DNA from: UMGS1696 sp964430105
GTDB taxonomy: Bacteria; Bacillota; Clostridia; Oscillospirales; CAG-272
NCBI GenBank assembly: GCA_964430105.1
Contig: CAYSEF010000003.1
Span: 13,205-77,204 of the forward strand
Length of the DNA stretch: 64,000 nt
Direction of reading: 5' to 3'
A program made the position numbers and the translations under genes. Below, one piece after another: positions 52,613 through 60,311 of this stretch (the first letter of the stretch is position 1; each line of letters starts with the position of its first letter). The notes beneath the pieces were generated by a model, which saw nothing but the letters and a program-made list of their open reading frames with translations, was not told the DNA's origin and did no database searches.

Positions 52613-53530
52613 ATGACTAAGGTATTCATTGACGGCAGTGCAGGAACGACGGGACTGAGAATATTCGATCGCTTAGCCGGCAGAAAAGATATTGAACTAA
52701 TCAAGCTGAGCGAAGAATTACGCAAGGACGCAGTTGCCCGAAGAAATGCTCTGAATGAAGCGGATATTGCGTTTTTATGTCTTCCCGATGCGGCAGCTAT
52801 AGAGGCGGTTTCGTTTATCGAAAATGAACACACTGCCGTAATAGATACATCTACTGCACACAGAACGAAGGATGGCTGGGCATATGGCTTTGCTGAATTG
52901 TCTGCTAAGCATAGAGAAGCAATAAAAAATTCAAAGCGTATAGCTAATCCCGGATGCCACGCAAGCGGATTTATTTCGTCTGTATATCCTCTCGTTGCGA
53001 ATGGTATTATTCCGGCTGATTATCCTTTGACTGCGTACTCGTTGACTGGCTACAGCGGTGGCGGAAAATCTCTTATTGCTGAATATGAAGATGAAAATCG
53101 TGATGTTCGCCACGAAAGCCACAGAATATATGGTACTACATTAAAGCATAAGCACATTCCGGAAATGAAAGCGGTTTGCGGACTTAAAACAGCACCGGTA
53201 TTTTCGCCGATTCTCGGTGATTTTTACGCCGGTATGGCTACTACAATTATGCTTCCCGGATACGACGCAAAGACAGTGCATGAATGTCTGAGTGACCATT
53301 ATGCAAATCAGAAGCTCGTCACGGTTGCACCGATAGGTGGAGATGAGAGTGTTATCTATGCCTCTACATACGCAGGTAAGGACAGTATGCGTCTTATCGT
53401 ATGCGGTCATGAAGAACAGACTACAGTGACTGCACTGTTTGATAACCTCGGTAAAGGTGCATCCGGTGCGGCTATACAAAATATGAACATTCTCATGGGC
53501 GTTGACGAAACCCTTGGACTGAATGTATAA
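52613..53530 (+). CDS. argC: N-acetyl-gamma-glutamyl-phosphate reductase, type 2
   Basis: ArgC reduces N-acetylglutamyl phosphate with NADPH, the third step of arginine synthesis. The 305-residue protein is the short type 2 form. It has the FIDGSAGTTGLRIFDRL nucleotide-binding start, FLCLPDAAA, the catalytic Cys115 in ANPGCHASGF and HKHIPEM near the end, which carries a catalytic histidine candidate. The ATG at 52613 follows AGAGGA, and an upstream in-frame start would add a 20-residue extension not seen in the family. It is the first gene of argC-J-B-D-F. Confidence 0.95.
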   Translation: MTKVFIDGSAGTTGLRIFDRLAGRKDIELIKLSEELRKDAVARRNALNEADIAFLCLPDAAAIEAVSFIENEHTAVIDTSTAHRTKDGWAYGFAELSAKHREAIKNSKRIANPGCHASGFISSVYPLVANGIIPADYPLTAYSLTGYSGGGKSLIAEYEDENRDVRHESHRIYGTTLKHKHIPEMKAVCGLKTAPVFSPILGDFYAGMATTIMLPGYDAKTVHECLSDHYANQKLVTVAPIGGDESVIYASTYAGKDSMRLIVCGHEEQTTVTALFDNLGKGASGAAIQNMNILMGVDETLGLNV

Positions 53531-53619
53531 AATAAGCAAAATTTAATAAGACCGATATAAACGGTCGTTTCGATATAGTTTTTTATAATAATTACGACAA
53601 TTCGGAGGAATTACATAAA

Positions 53620-54834
53620 ATGAAGTTGATACAGGGTGGCGTTTGTGCTGCCAATGGATATAAAGCAAGCGGTATTCACTGCGGTATTCGCAAAAATAAA
53701 ACAAAGCGTGATATCGCACTCATCGTTAGTGATGTTAAGGCAAATGCGGCGGCAGTTTATACACAGAATCTTGTTAAGGGCGCACCGCTTACCGTAACAA
53801 AGGCTCATATTGCAGATGGTCACGCTCAGGCTGTTATTTGTAACTCAGGTAACGCAAATACCTGTAATGCAAATGGTATAGAAATAGCTGAAAAAATGAG
53901 TAAGCTTGTTGAGAAGTATACCGGTGTTCCCGCAAATGATGTTGTTGTAGCATCTACCGGTGTTATAGGACAGCCTCTCGATATTACACCTATCGAAAAC
54001 GGTATGCAGGCTCTCACAGATGAACTTTCCGAAAATGGCGGTGCTAATGCTGCTGAAGCTATCATGACAACCGATACCGTAATGAAAGAGATTGCAGTAG
54101 AGTTTGAAGTAGGCGGAAAAACAGCACGTCTTGGCGGTATAGCAAAGGGAAGCGGTATGATACATCCGAACATGGCGACAATGCTCGTTTTCCTTACAAC
54201 AGATGCAGCTATCTCATCTGAAATGCTCCAGAAAGCACTTTCTAACGATATCAAAAATACATTCAATATGGTAAGTGTTGATGGTGATACCTCAACTAAT
54301 GATATGGTTACTGTACTTGCAAACGGTATGGCAGGAAATGCAGAGATAACCGAGGAGGGTGCTGACTTCGACGAATTTATGAAGGCACTCAATACTGTTA
54401 CAGTTCACCTTTGCCGTATGATTGCTGGTGATGGCGAGGGTGCTACAAAGCTGCTCGAATGCAAGGTCACAGGTGCTGACGGAATAGCTAATGCAAAGAC
54501 AGTTGCAAAGTCTGTTATTTGCTCATCTCTGCTTAAGTCTGCAATGTTCGGTGCTGATGCAAACTGGGGCCGTGTACTTTGCGCTATCGGATATTCGGGT
54601 GCTAAGGTTGATGTTACAAAGGTAGATGTATCGTTCAAGTCGGCAAAAGGCGAAATTCTTGTATGCAAGGATGGCGCAGGTGTTGAATTCTCCGAAGAAA
54701 AGGCTAAAGAAATACTTCTCGAAAAGGAAATCGAAATTCTCATCGGTCTTGGCGATGGTGATTCCTCCGCTACAGCATGGGGTTGCGACCTTACCTACGA
54801 TTATGTTAAGATAAACGGCGATTACAGAACCTGA
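53620..54834 (+). CDS. argJ: Bifunctional glutamate N-acetyltransferase/ornithine acetyltransferase
   Basis: ArgJ makes N-acetylglutamate and recycles the acetyl group from N-acetylornithine. The 404-residue precursor self-cleaves before Thr187 in MIHPNMATMLVF, giving alpha and beta chains. CNSGNANTC and the KGSGM motif (residues 177-180) are typical. ArgJ with the whole cluster gives the recycling (acetyl-economical) pathway. Whether it is mono- or bifunctional cannot be decided by eye. GGAGG precedes the ATG by 12 nt. Confidence 0.95.
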   Translation: MKLIQGGVCAANGYKASGIHCGIRKNKTKRDIALIVSDVKANAAAVYTQNLVKGAPLTVTKAHIADGHAQAVICNSGNANTCNANGIEIAEKMSKLVEKYTGVPANDVVVASTGVIGQPLDITPIENGMQALTDELSENGGANAAEAIMTTDTVMKEIAVEFEVGGKTARLGGIAKGSGMIHPNMATMLVFLTTDAAISSEMLQKALSNDIKNTFNMVSVDGDTSTNDMVTVLANGMAGNAEITEEGADFDEFMKALNTVTVHLCRMIAGDGEGATKLLECKVTGADGIANAKTVAKSVICSSLLKSAMFGADANWGRVLCAIGYSGAKVDVTKVDVSFKSAKGEILVCKDGAGVEFSEEKAKEILLEKEIEILIGLGDGDSSATAWGCDLTYDYVKINGDYRT

Positions 54835-54905
54835 TAAGACGAATTACAGTGGTTTGCTCCAGACTTTAATATATTATCACATTATAAAGAAGGACGTCTA
54901 TACAC

Positions 54906-55775
54906 ATGATATACAGCGATTTCACAAATTCAGACAGAGCTGAGGTTCTTACGGCGGCTCTCCCCTATATAAGACGCTACAACGGTAAGATTGTTGTAAT
55001 TAAATACGGCGGAAACGCTATGATAAACGAACAACTCAAGGAGCAGGTTATGGAGGATATAGTCCTTCTGTGGCTCATTGGCGTTAAGGTTGTTTTGGTT
55101 CACGGTGGTGGGCCTGAAATAAGCGAAACTATGGCAAAGCTTGGTAAAAAAGCTGAATTTGTAGGTGGTCTTCGCGTAACAGATAAGGAAACTGTCGATA
55201 TCGTTCAGATGGTGCTTGCCGGTAAGATAAATAAAACTCTCGTAAACCTGCTTGAAATGAAGGGCGGTAAGGCGATGGGTATTTCCGGTATAGACGGCAG
55301 ACTTATCGAAGCTGAAATGCGTGACGAAAAGCTGGGTTATGTTGGCGATGTTACAAATATCAATATCGCACCCGTAATTGACCTTCTTGAAAAAGGCTAT
55401 ATTCCTGTAATTTCAACAGTAGGATGCGATAAGGATGGAAATACCTATAATATCAACGGTGATACTGCCGCAGCACATATCGCAGGAGCGATGAATGCAG
55501 AACGTCTTATAATGATGACAGATATAGCAGGTATTCTCCGTGATAAGGACGATCCGTCAACCCTTATTCCCGATATCACTATTGACGAAGCAAAACAGCT
55601 TTATGATGAAGGCGTTATTTCAGGCGGTATGATACCAAAGGTAGATTGCTGTATTGAAGCCATACATAGAGGCGTTGAAAATGTTATTATCATGGACGGA
55701 AGAGTACCACATTCAATACTCATCGAAATACTTACAGATGAGGGTGCCGGTACAATGGTCATGAAGGATAGATAA
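54906..55775 (+). CDS. argB: Acetylglutamate kinase, arginine-inhibitable type
   Basis: ArgB phosphorylates N-acetylglutamate. The 289-residue protein has IKYGGNAMI, LVHGGGPEIS (nucleotide and substrate loops), FVGGLRVTD and the STVGCDKDGN segment. The N-terminal helix before the core (LTAALPYIRRYNGKIVVIK, about 15-37) is the element that links hexamers in arginine-feedback-inhibited enzymes. Feedback control at this step is therefore expected. AAGGA lies 13 nt before the ATG, rather far. Confidence 0.95.
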   Translation: MIYSDFTNSDRAEVLTAALPYIRRYNGKIVVIKYGGNAMINEQLKEQVMEDIVLLWLIGVKVVLVHGGGPEISETMAKLGKKAEFVGGLRVTDKETVDIVQMVLAGKINKTLVNLLEMKGGKAMGISGIDGRLIEAEMRDEKLGYVGDVTNINIAPVIDLLEKGYIPVISTVGCDKDGNTYNINGDTAAAHIAGAMNAERLIMMTDIAGILRDKDDPSTLIPDITIDEAKQLYDEGVISGGMIPKVDCCIEAIHRGVENVIIMDGRVPHSILIEILTDEGAGTMVMKDR

Positions 55776-55819
55776 AGACTGAATATTGCTGAAATAAGCT
55801 GATGTAAAAGGAAAATACA

Positions 55820-56986
55820 ATGACTGATTTAATTAACATAGATAAACAATACGTTGCAAATACATATAATCGTTTTCCCGTTGAGATAGCCTCCGGAAAA
55901 GGCTCGATAATGTACGATACAAACGGTAAGCGTTATATCGATATGGGTACAGGTATAGCAGTAAATACCTTTGGTATTGCTGATGATGAATGGACAAAGG
56001 CTGTTACAGCACAGCTCACAAAGGTTCAGCATACATCAAATTTGTATTATACAGAGCCTTGTGCAAAGCTTGCTGAAATGCTTTGTACCAAAACAGGCAT
56101 GAAAAAGGTGTTTTTTGGTAATTCCGGTGCTGAAGCCAACGAATGTGCGATTAAGGTTGCAAGAAAATATGCCGCTGAGAAGAAGGGTGCAGAGTATTCC
56201 ACAATAATCACACTCAAGAACAGCTTCCATGGCCGTACTCTTACAACTCTTTCGGCTACAGGTCAGGAACATTATCATGAGCTTTTCAGACCGCTCACAC
56301 CGGGATTTGTTCACACTACAGCAGGTGATATGGATGAGCTGAAAAAGCTTGTCAGCGAGAATAAAGTTGCCGCTGTTATGATCGAATGTGTTCAGGGTGA
56401 AGGCGGTGTGAATGTCCTCGATGCCGAATACGTTAAGGAACTTCGTAAATTCACTGAAGAAAACGATATTCTTCTCATGGTAGATGAAGTTCAGACAGGT
56501 AATGGCAGAAGCGGTGCCCTTTATGCATATATGAACTACGGCATTATGCCCGATGTTGTTTCTACAGCAAAGGGTATCGGTGGCGGACTTCCTCTTGGCG
56601 CATGTATGCTCGGCGAAAAGGTAGAATTTGTTCTTGGCTTTGGCGATCATGGTTCTACATTCGGTGGAAATCCTGTTTGCTGTGCAGGTGCCGTTTCCAT
56701 AATAGAAAGATTGACAGACGAGCTTCTCGAAGGCGTTAAGCGTAAGAGTAAGTATATCTTCGATGAATTGAGTGGCGCAGAGGGTGTAGAATCTGTCAGC
56801 GGTATGGGACTTATGATAGGTGTTAAAACTGCAAAACCCGCAGGCGATGTGCTTAAATACTGTATGGATAAAGGCGTTCTCTGCCTTACCGCAAAGGATA
56901 AGGTAAGACTTCTTCCGGCATTAAATATTCCCGACGATGTACTTGCAGAAGCAGTAGCTGTTATAAAAGAAGCTTGTAAGGCGTAA
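55820..56986 (+). CDS. argD: Acetylornithine aminotransferase
   Basis: ArgD transfers an amino group from glutamate to N-acetylglutamate semialdehyde using pyridoxal phosphate. The 388-residue protein has the class III aminotransferase motifs: GTGIAVNTFG, FFGNSGAEANECAIK, LMVDEVQTGNGRSG and TAKGIGGGLPLGA with the PLP lysine. In this cluster it is taken as ArgD; some relatives also act on lysine pathway substrates. AAAAGGAAA precedes the ATG. Confidence 0.95.
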   Translation: MTDLINIDKQYVANTYNRFPVEIASGKGSIMYDTNGKRYIDMGTGIAVNTFGIADDEWTKAVTAQLTKVQHTSNLYYTEPCAKLAEMLCTKTGMKKVFFGNSGAEANECAIKVARKYAAEKKGAEYSTIITLKNSFHGRTLTTLSATGQEHYHELFRPLTPGFVHTTAGDMDELKKLVSENKVAAVMIECVQGEGGVNVLDAEYVKELRKFTEENDILLMVDEVQTGNGRSGALYAYMNYGIMPDVVSTAKGIGGGLPLGACMLGEKVEFVLGFGDHGSTFGGNPVCCAGAVSIIERLTDELLEGVKRKSKYIFDELSGAEGVESVSGMGLMIGVKTAKPAGDVLKYCMDKGVLCLTAKDKVRLLPALNIPDDVLAEAVAVIKEACKA

Positions 56987-57010
56987 ACAGGAAATTTTGG
57001 AGAAAATATT

Positions 57011-58015
57011 ATGAATCTTTATAAAAAATCATTTCTCAAGTTGCTTGACTTCACTCCCGATGAGATCACAGGTCTTATAGATCTTGCTGCCGATCTCAAG
57101 GCTAAGAAAAAAGCAGGAATTCCTCATAAATATTGCGAAGGCAAAAATATTGCACTTGTTTTTGAAAAGACAAGCACAAGAACTCGCTGTGCATTTGAAG
57201 TAGCAGCTGCCGATCTTGGTATGCATCCGGTTTATCTCGATCCAAAGTCCTCGCAGATAGGAAAGAAGGAATCTATCGCAGATACTGCCCGTGTTCTCGG
57301 AAGAATGTTCGATGGTATAGAATATCGCGGTTATGCTCAGACTATAGTTGAGGATCTTGCAAAATATTCCGGTGTGCCTGTATGGAACGGTCTTACAAAT
57401 GAATTCCATCCCACTCAGATACTTGCGGATTTCCTCACTATCCGTGAACATTTCGGATACCTGCGTGGAATCAAGTTCGTTTATATGGGCGATGCAAGAT
57501 ATAATATGGGTAATTCACTTATGGTCGGATGTGCTAAGATGGGTATGCACTTTGTTGCCTGTGCACCGAAGGAATATTTCCCCTCTGCTGAGCTTATAGC
57601 TGAATGTGAAGCTGTAGCCAAGGAAACAGGCGCAGTTCTTGAGTTCATCGAAGATCCTATGGAAGCTACAAAGAACGCAGACGTTATCTATACCGATGTT
57701 TGGGTGTCAATGGGCGAGCCTGCTGAGGTTTGGAAGGAACGTATAGATGCTCTCCTGCCGTATCAGGTAAATAAAAAGCTTATGGATAATGCAGGTGAAA
57801 AGTGTCGTTTCATGCATTGCTTACCCGCTTTCCATGACCTTGGTACAGAAACAGGCCGAGAAATACATGAAAAATTCGGTCTTGAATGTATGGAAGTTAC
57901 CGATGAAGTGTTTGAATCCTCTCAGTCCATCGTATTTGATGAAGCTGAAAACAGAATGCACACTATCAAAGCGGTAATGGCTGCTACTCTTGCCGATCTC
58001 ACAAAAATCAAATAA
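57011..58015 (+). CDS. argF: Ornithine carbamoyltransferase
   Basis: ArgF makes citrulline from ornithine and carbamoyl phosphate. The 334-residue protein has FEKTSTRTRCAFE (carbamoyl-phosphate loop), HPTQILADF and MHCLPAFHD (the cysteine-containing ornithine site), the standard OTC motifs. Catabolic ArgF homologues cannot be excluded by sequence alone, but the biosynthetic cluster points to arginine synthesis. GGAG precedes the ATG. It ends the operon; argG and argH are not present in the window. Confidence 0.96.
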   Translation: MNLYKKSFLKLLDFTPDEITGLIDLAADLKAKKKAGIPHKYCEGKNIALVFEKTSTRTRCAFEVAAADLGMHPVYLDPKSSQIGKKESIADTARVLGRMFDGIEYRGYAQTIVEDLAKYSGVPVWNGLTNEFHPTQILADFLTIREHFGYLRGIKFVYMGDARYNMGNSLMVGCAKMGMHFVACAPKEYFPSAELIAECEAVAKETGAVLEFIEDPMEATKNADVIYTDVWVSMGEPAEVWKERIDALLPYQVNKKLMDNAGEKCRFMHCLPAFHDLGTETGREIHEKFGLECMEVTDEVFESSQSIVFDEAENRMHTIKAVMAATLADLTKIK

Positions 58016-58101
58016 AAAGCTCTATCAACCGAGCGTAGCACAAATGTCGTTGACTGATAATCCACAATAGTCCGGAAAACAGTAAAAACAATTTGATAAT
58101 A

Positions 58102-58157
58102 AAATAGGCTGCTCACATTATGGAAAATACTTCCTTGATGTGAGCAGCCTGTTTTTA
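58102..58157. terminator. Terminator between argF and the alcohol dehydrogenase gene
   Basis: AGGCTGCTCACAT and ATGTGAGCAGCCT form a 13-bp stem, with an inner GGAA/TTCC stem separated by a three-by-three loop. T residues follow on the plus strand, and A residues precede. Confidence 0.85.
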
Positions 58158-58165
58158 TTTATCTG

Positions 58166-59272
58166 TCAACTAAATAATCTTGTGTAGATATCCGACATTT
58201 CTCCTCGAGATATAATGTACGGCGAATTTGCGTAATTTCCGGCACCTGCAACTCTGTCGATCAGCTCTTCACGCTCTGCTTCGCTGATTTTCAGCTTTAC
58301 TCCACTCATTTCGGGAATACGTTCGATCATTTCTTCCGCAGTTGTCGAAAGGTGCTTGGTGAGCTTGTTTATACGATCTCTGCCTACGTTTGAAATCATA
58401 TTGTATTTTATATATGCTCCTTCAAAAATTGCGCAGGCACGTCCGTGTGGTATACCTCTTGTCAACGTAATACTGTATCCGAGAGGGTGCGGGAATCCTG
58501 TACCGGTGTAGTCTATCGCAATTCCTGCTGCTGTTGCCGCATATGCAAGCTTTTCACGATTTTCCTTTGTTAAATCAAGCTTTCCGCAGAATAACACGTC
58601 CCAAATTTCTTTTGCGGCGAAAAGTGCGGCTTCTTCTGACTGTTTGCATGATTTTGGGGAGAGATATGATTCAATAGCGTGTGCCAGTGCATCAAGAGCA
58701 GTTGATACTGTGTAGTCCTCGCTCAGTGTTTCGGTGTATTTTGGACATACAAAAGCAACCTTCGCATATGCTGATGAATGCTTGAAGGTTTTCTTTCGCT
58801 TACCATCATCTATCGTGAGGACTGAATATCTGCAAGCTTCACTTCCTGTTCCGGCAGTTGTGGGTATTGCAATAAGTGGCAGGCAGTCATTCTTGCGTTT
58901 GCAGTCATCAAATATATCCATTACGTCGCAATTCGGGTTTGCTGCGTAACCGGCGATAGCTTTTGCGGCATCAATGGCAGAACCACCACCTATTGCTATG
59001 ACGAAATCACAATTTTCGTTTCTGCAAAGCTCACCGCCCTTGTGACACATGGGTGCAGGCGGATTTTCGGGTATCTCATTGAATCGTACATAAGAAATGC
59101 CAACTTGCGATAAAGCTGTTTCAACGTCAGCCATAGCACCGCATTTGTCAGCCGATGTTTTACCTGTTACTACCAGTGCACGCTTTCCGTATTGTGCAAA
59201 AATATTCGCATTATCAGTCACACAGCTCCAGCCTGTTACGATTTTTACAGGTTTGTGTGTTGTAAAATCCAT
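58166..59272 (-). CDS. Iron-containing alcohol dehydrogenase
   Basis: The 368-residue protein is a group III (Fe-dependent) alcohol dehydrogenase. It has IAIGGGSAIDAAKAIA, TAGTGSEAC, the metal-site stretch LDALAHAIESYLSP with conserved His, and a GFPHPLGYSITLTRGIPHGRA segment carrying another His pair. It reduces an aldehyde such as butyraldehyde or 1,3-propanediol precursors with NAD(P)H, but the substrate is uncertain. The ATG at 59272 follows GGAGG; the frame extends 53 codons upstream past the promoter and cannot be used there. The MarR-type gene lies next upstream. Confidence 0.9.
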   Translation of the reverse strand: MDFTTHKPVKIVTGWSCVTDNANIFAQYGKRALVVTGKTSADKCGAMADVETALSQVGISYVRFNEIPENPPAPMCHKGGELCRNENCDFVIAIGGGSAIDAAKAIAGYAANPNCDVMDIFDDCKRKNDCLPLIAIPTTAGTGSEACRYSVLTIDDGKRKKTFKHSSAYAKVAFVCPKYTETLSEDYTVSTALDALAHAIESYLSPKSCKQSEEAALFAAKEIWDVLFCGKLDLTKENREKLAYAATAAGIAIDYTGTGFPHPLGYSITLTRGIPHGRACAIFEGAYIKYNMISNVGRDRINKLTKHLSTTAEEMIERIPEMSGVKLKISEAEREELIDRVAGAGNYANSPYIISRGEMSDIYTRLFS

Positions 59273-59306
59273 TTCAACCTCCGGATCTACGTTATATAGG
59301 AAAATA

Positions 59307-59334
59307 GCATTGACCAAATATAAATGACCAATGC
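59307..59334. promoter_or_regulatory. 28-bp inverted repeat, candidate operator
   Basis: GCATTG at 59307-59312 and CAATGC at 59329-59334 are perfect arms, and 20 of 28 positions are symmetrical. GACCAA is present in direct repeat at 59312-59317 and nearly so at 59326-59331. The site overlaps the predicted transcription start of the alcohol dehydrogenase gene, the position of a repressor site for a MarR-type protein. Confidence 0.45.
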
Positions 59335-59344
59335 ATACCCGACT

Positions 59345-59374
59345 ATTATACCATATTTGTACCTGAATCGGCAA
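59345..59374 (-). promoter_or_regulatory. Promoter of the alcohol dehydrogenase gene
   Basis: On the minus strand TTGCCG (59374-59369), an 18-nt spacer and TATAAT (59350-59345). Confidence 0.55.
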
Positions 59375-59442
59375 TAGGTGAATTGTGGATTTTGCTTTAA
59401 TGAAATATGGACAACTTGGGGAAAGTAACAAATAATAAAAAA

Positions 59443-59491
59443 ATGGAGCTGACGCAAATTACATAATCAAATGTAAATGCGACCTCTCCAT
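59443..59491 (-). terminator. Terminator of the MarR-type gene
   Basis: ATGGAG and CTCCAT form the outer stem, and TTACAT/ATGTAA an inner one. On the minus strand seven T residues follow. Confidence 0.75.
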
Positions 59492-59496
59492 AGATA

Positions 59497-59961
59497 TTAT
59501 TCGGTAATCTCAGCACCGTTCTCAAGAAATTCGCTGAGCTTAAAAAGTGCTTCTATCATTGAGTCAGCTGACTGTTCATCAATGTCCTTTGTAATATAAG
59601 CGATCATGTCACGTAGAAAATCAAGGTATTCACGATTTGCCGTAGCACCATTGTCTGTGAGCTGAACGAAGATCACACGTCTGTCATGCGATGAATATTC
59701 ACGGATGAGGTATCCCTTCTTCACCAATACATTTACTGCTGTTGTAAGAGAAGCAGGGGATAGGTGCAGGTATTTCGCTATCTCTGCCATAGTGTTTTTG
59801 TTTTGGTCTGTCAGTGCCGCAACCGCTTCAATTACATGATATTCCTTTACGGAGAGATTGTTCGCACATTTTTTACGCAGACATTGCTCCTCAAGAGTGA
59901 TCATGTGCAGTGCAGAGTGTAGGAAGTAGTCGTTCAAGATTTCAGTTTGCTTTTTATTCAT
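59497..59961 (-). CDS. MarR-family transcriptional regulator
   Basis: The 154-residue protein has a winged-helix DNA-binding region (about 45-110) with TMAEIAKYLHLSPASLTTAVNVLVKKG as recognition helix area (helix near SPASLTTAV) and the wing sequence YSSHDRRVIFVQLTDNG. Helices at both ends suit a dimer. Its start is ATG. It is likely a repressor of itself and of the adjacent iron-dependent alcohol dehydrogenase, since both carry palindromes near the transcription start. The ligand is unknown. Confidence 0.9.
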   Translation of the reverse strand: MNKKQTEILNDYFLHSALHMITLEEQCLRKKCANNLSVKEYHVIEAVAALTDQNKNTMAEIAKYLHLSPASLTTAVNVLVKKGYLIREYSSHDRRVIFVQLTDNGATANREYLDFLRDMIAYITKDIDEQSADSMIEALFKLSEFLENGAEITE

Positions 59962-59983
59962 TCCGTGCGTATCCTTTTTTATT

Positions 59984-60033
59984 GCAAATAATTGCTATAT
60001 AATAATGATACCATATTAAAAGTTTTATGTCAA
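59984..60033 (-). promoter_or_regulatory. Promoter and small palindrome of the MarR-type gene
   Basis: On the minus strand TTGACA (60033-60028), a 17-nt spacer and TATCAT (60010-60005). A GCAA-ATAA-TTGC site (59984-59995) just downstream of the start is a candidate autoregulatory operator. Confidence 0.55.
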
Positions 60034-60239
60034 TAGCTGAGGAAAACTCATAATCAAATATTTACAAATTGCGATGAAATGTGAAATTTATCTTAAATTT
60101 ACACTCTGAACGGAACTTTTTTAATATGCTGAACGTCAAATATGCGTGTGCAGATCCTATGTCTGATAATGATACAAAGGCATACTTCTCCATCTGCCCG
60201 TGTCATCTTGTTTGTTCTAAATTTTATGCAAATTTACAC

Positions 60240-60267
60240 TTGAAATATTCTGCGAATATGGTATAAT
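60240..60267 (+). promoter_or_regulatory. Promoter of the large SLH protein gene
   Basis: TTGAAA (60240-60245), a 16-nt spacer and TATAAT (60262-60267), 45 nt before the ATG. Confidence 0.65.
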
Positions 60268-60311
60268 TACAATGTATATTTGTTCGCAATATATGTTAAT
60301 TGGAGGAAGAT

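Larger units (their letters stand above)
59962..60311. other. Divergent intergenic region with two promoters
   Basis: These 350 bases lie between the MarR-type and SLH genes. The MarR promoter and the SLH promoter are listed separately. A 61-codon plus-strand frame at 60081-60266 lacks a ribosome binding site and is not believed. Confidence 0.5.

Noticed and set aside
53531..53619. GACCG/CGGTC hairpin between argC and argJ as a terminator or attenuator
   Set aside because: Only five base pairs, with a weak T tract some distance away. The genes appear to be one operon.
60081..60266. 61-codon plus-strand frame upstream of the large SLH gene
   Set aside because: No ribosome binding site, Cys/Tyr-rich composition, and it runs into the SLH promoter.
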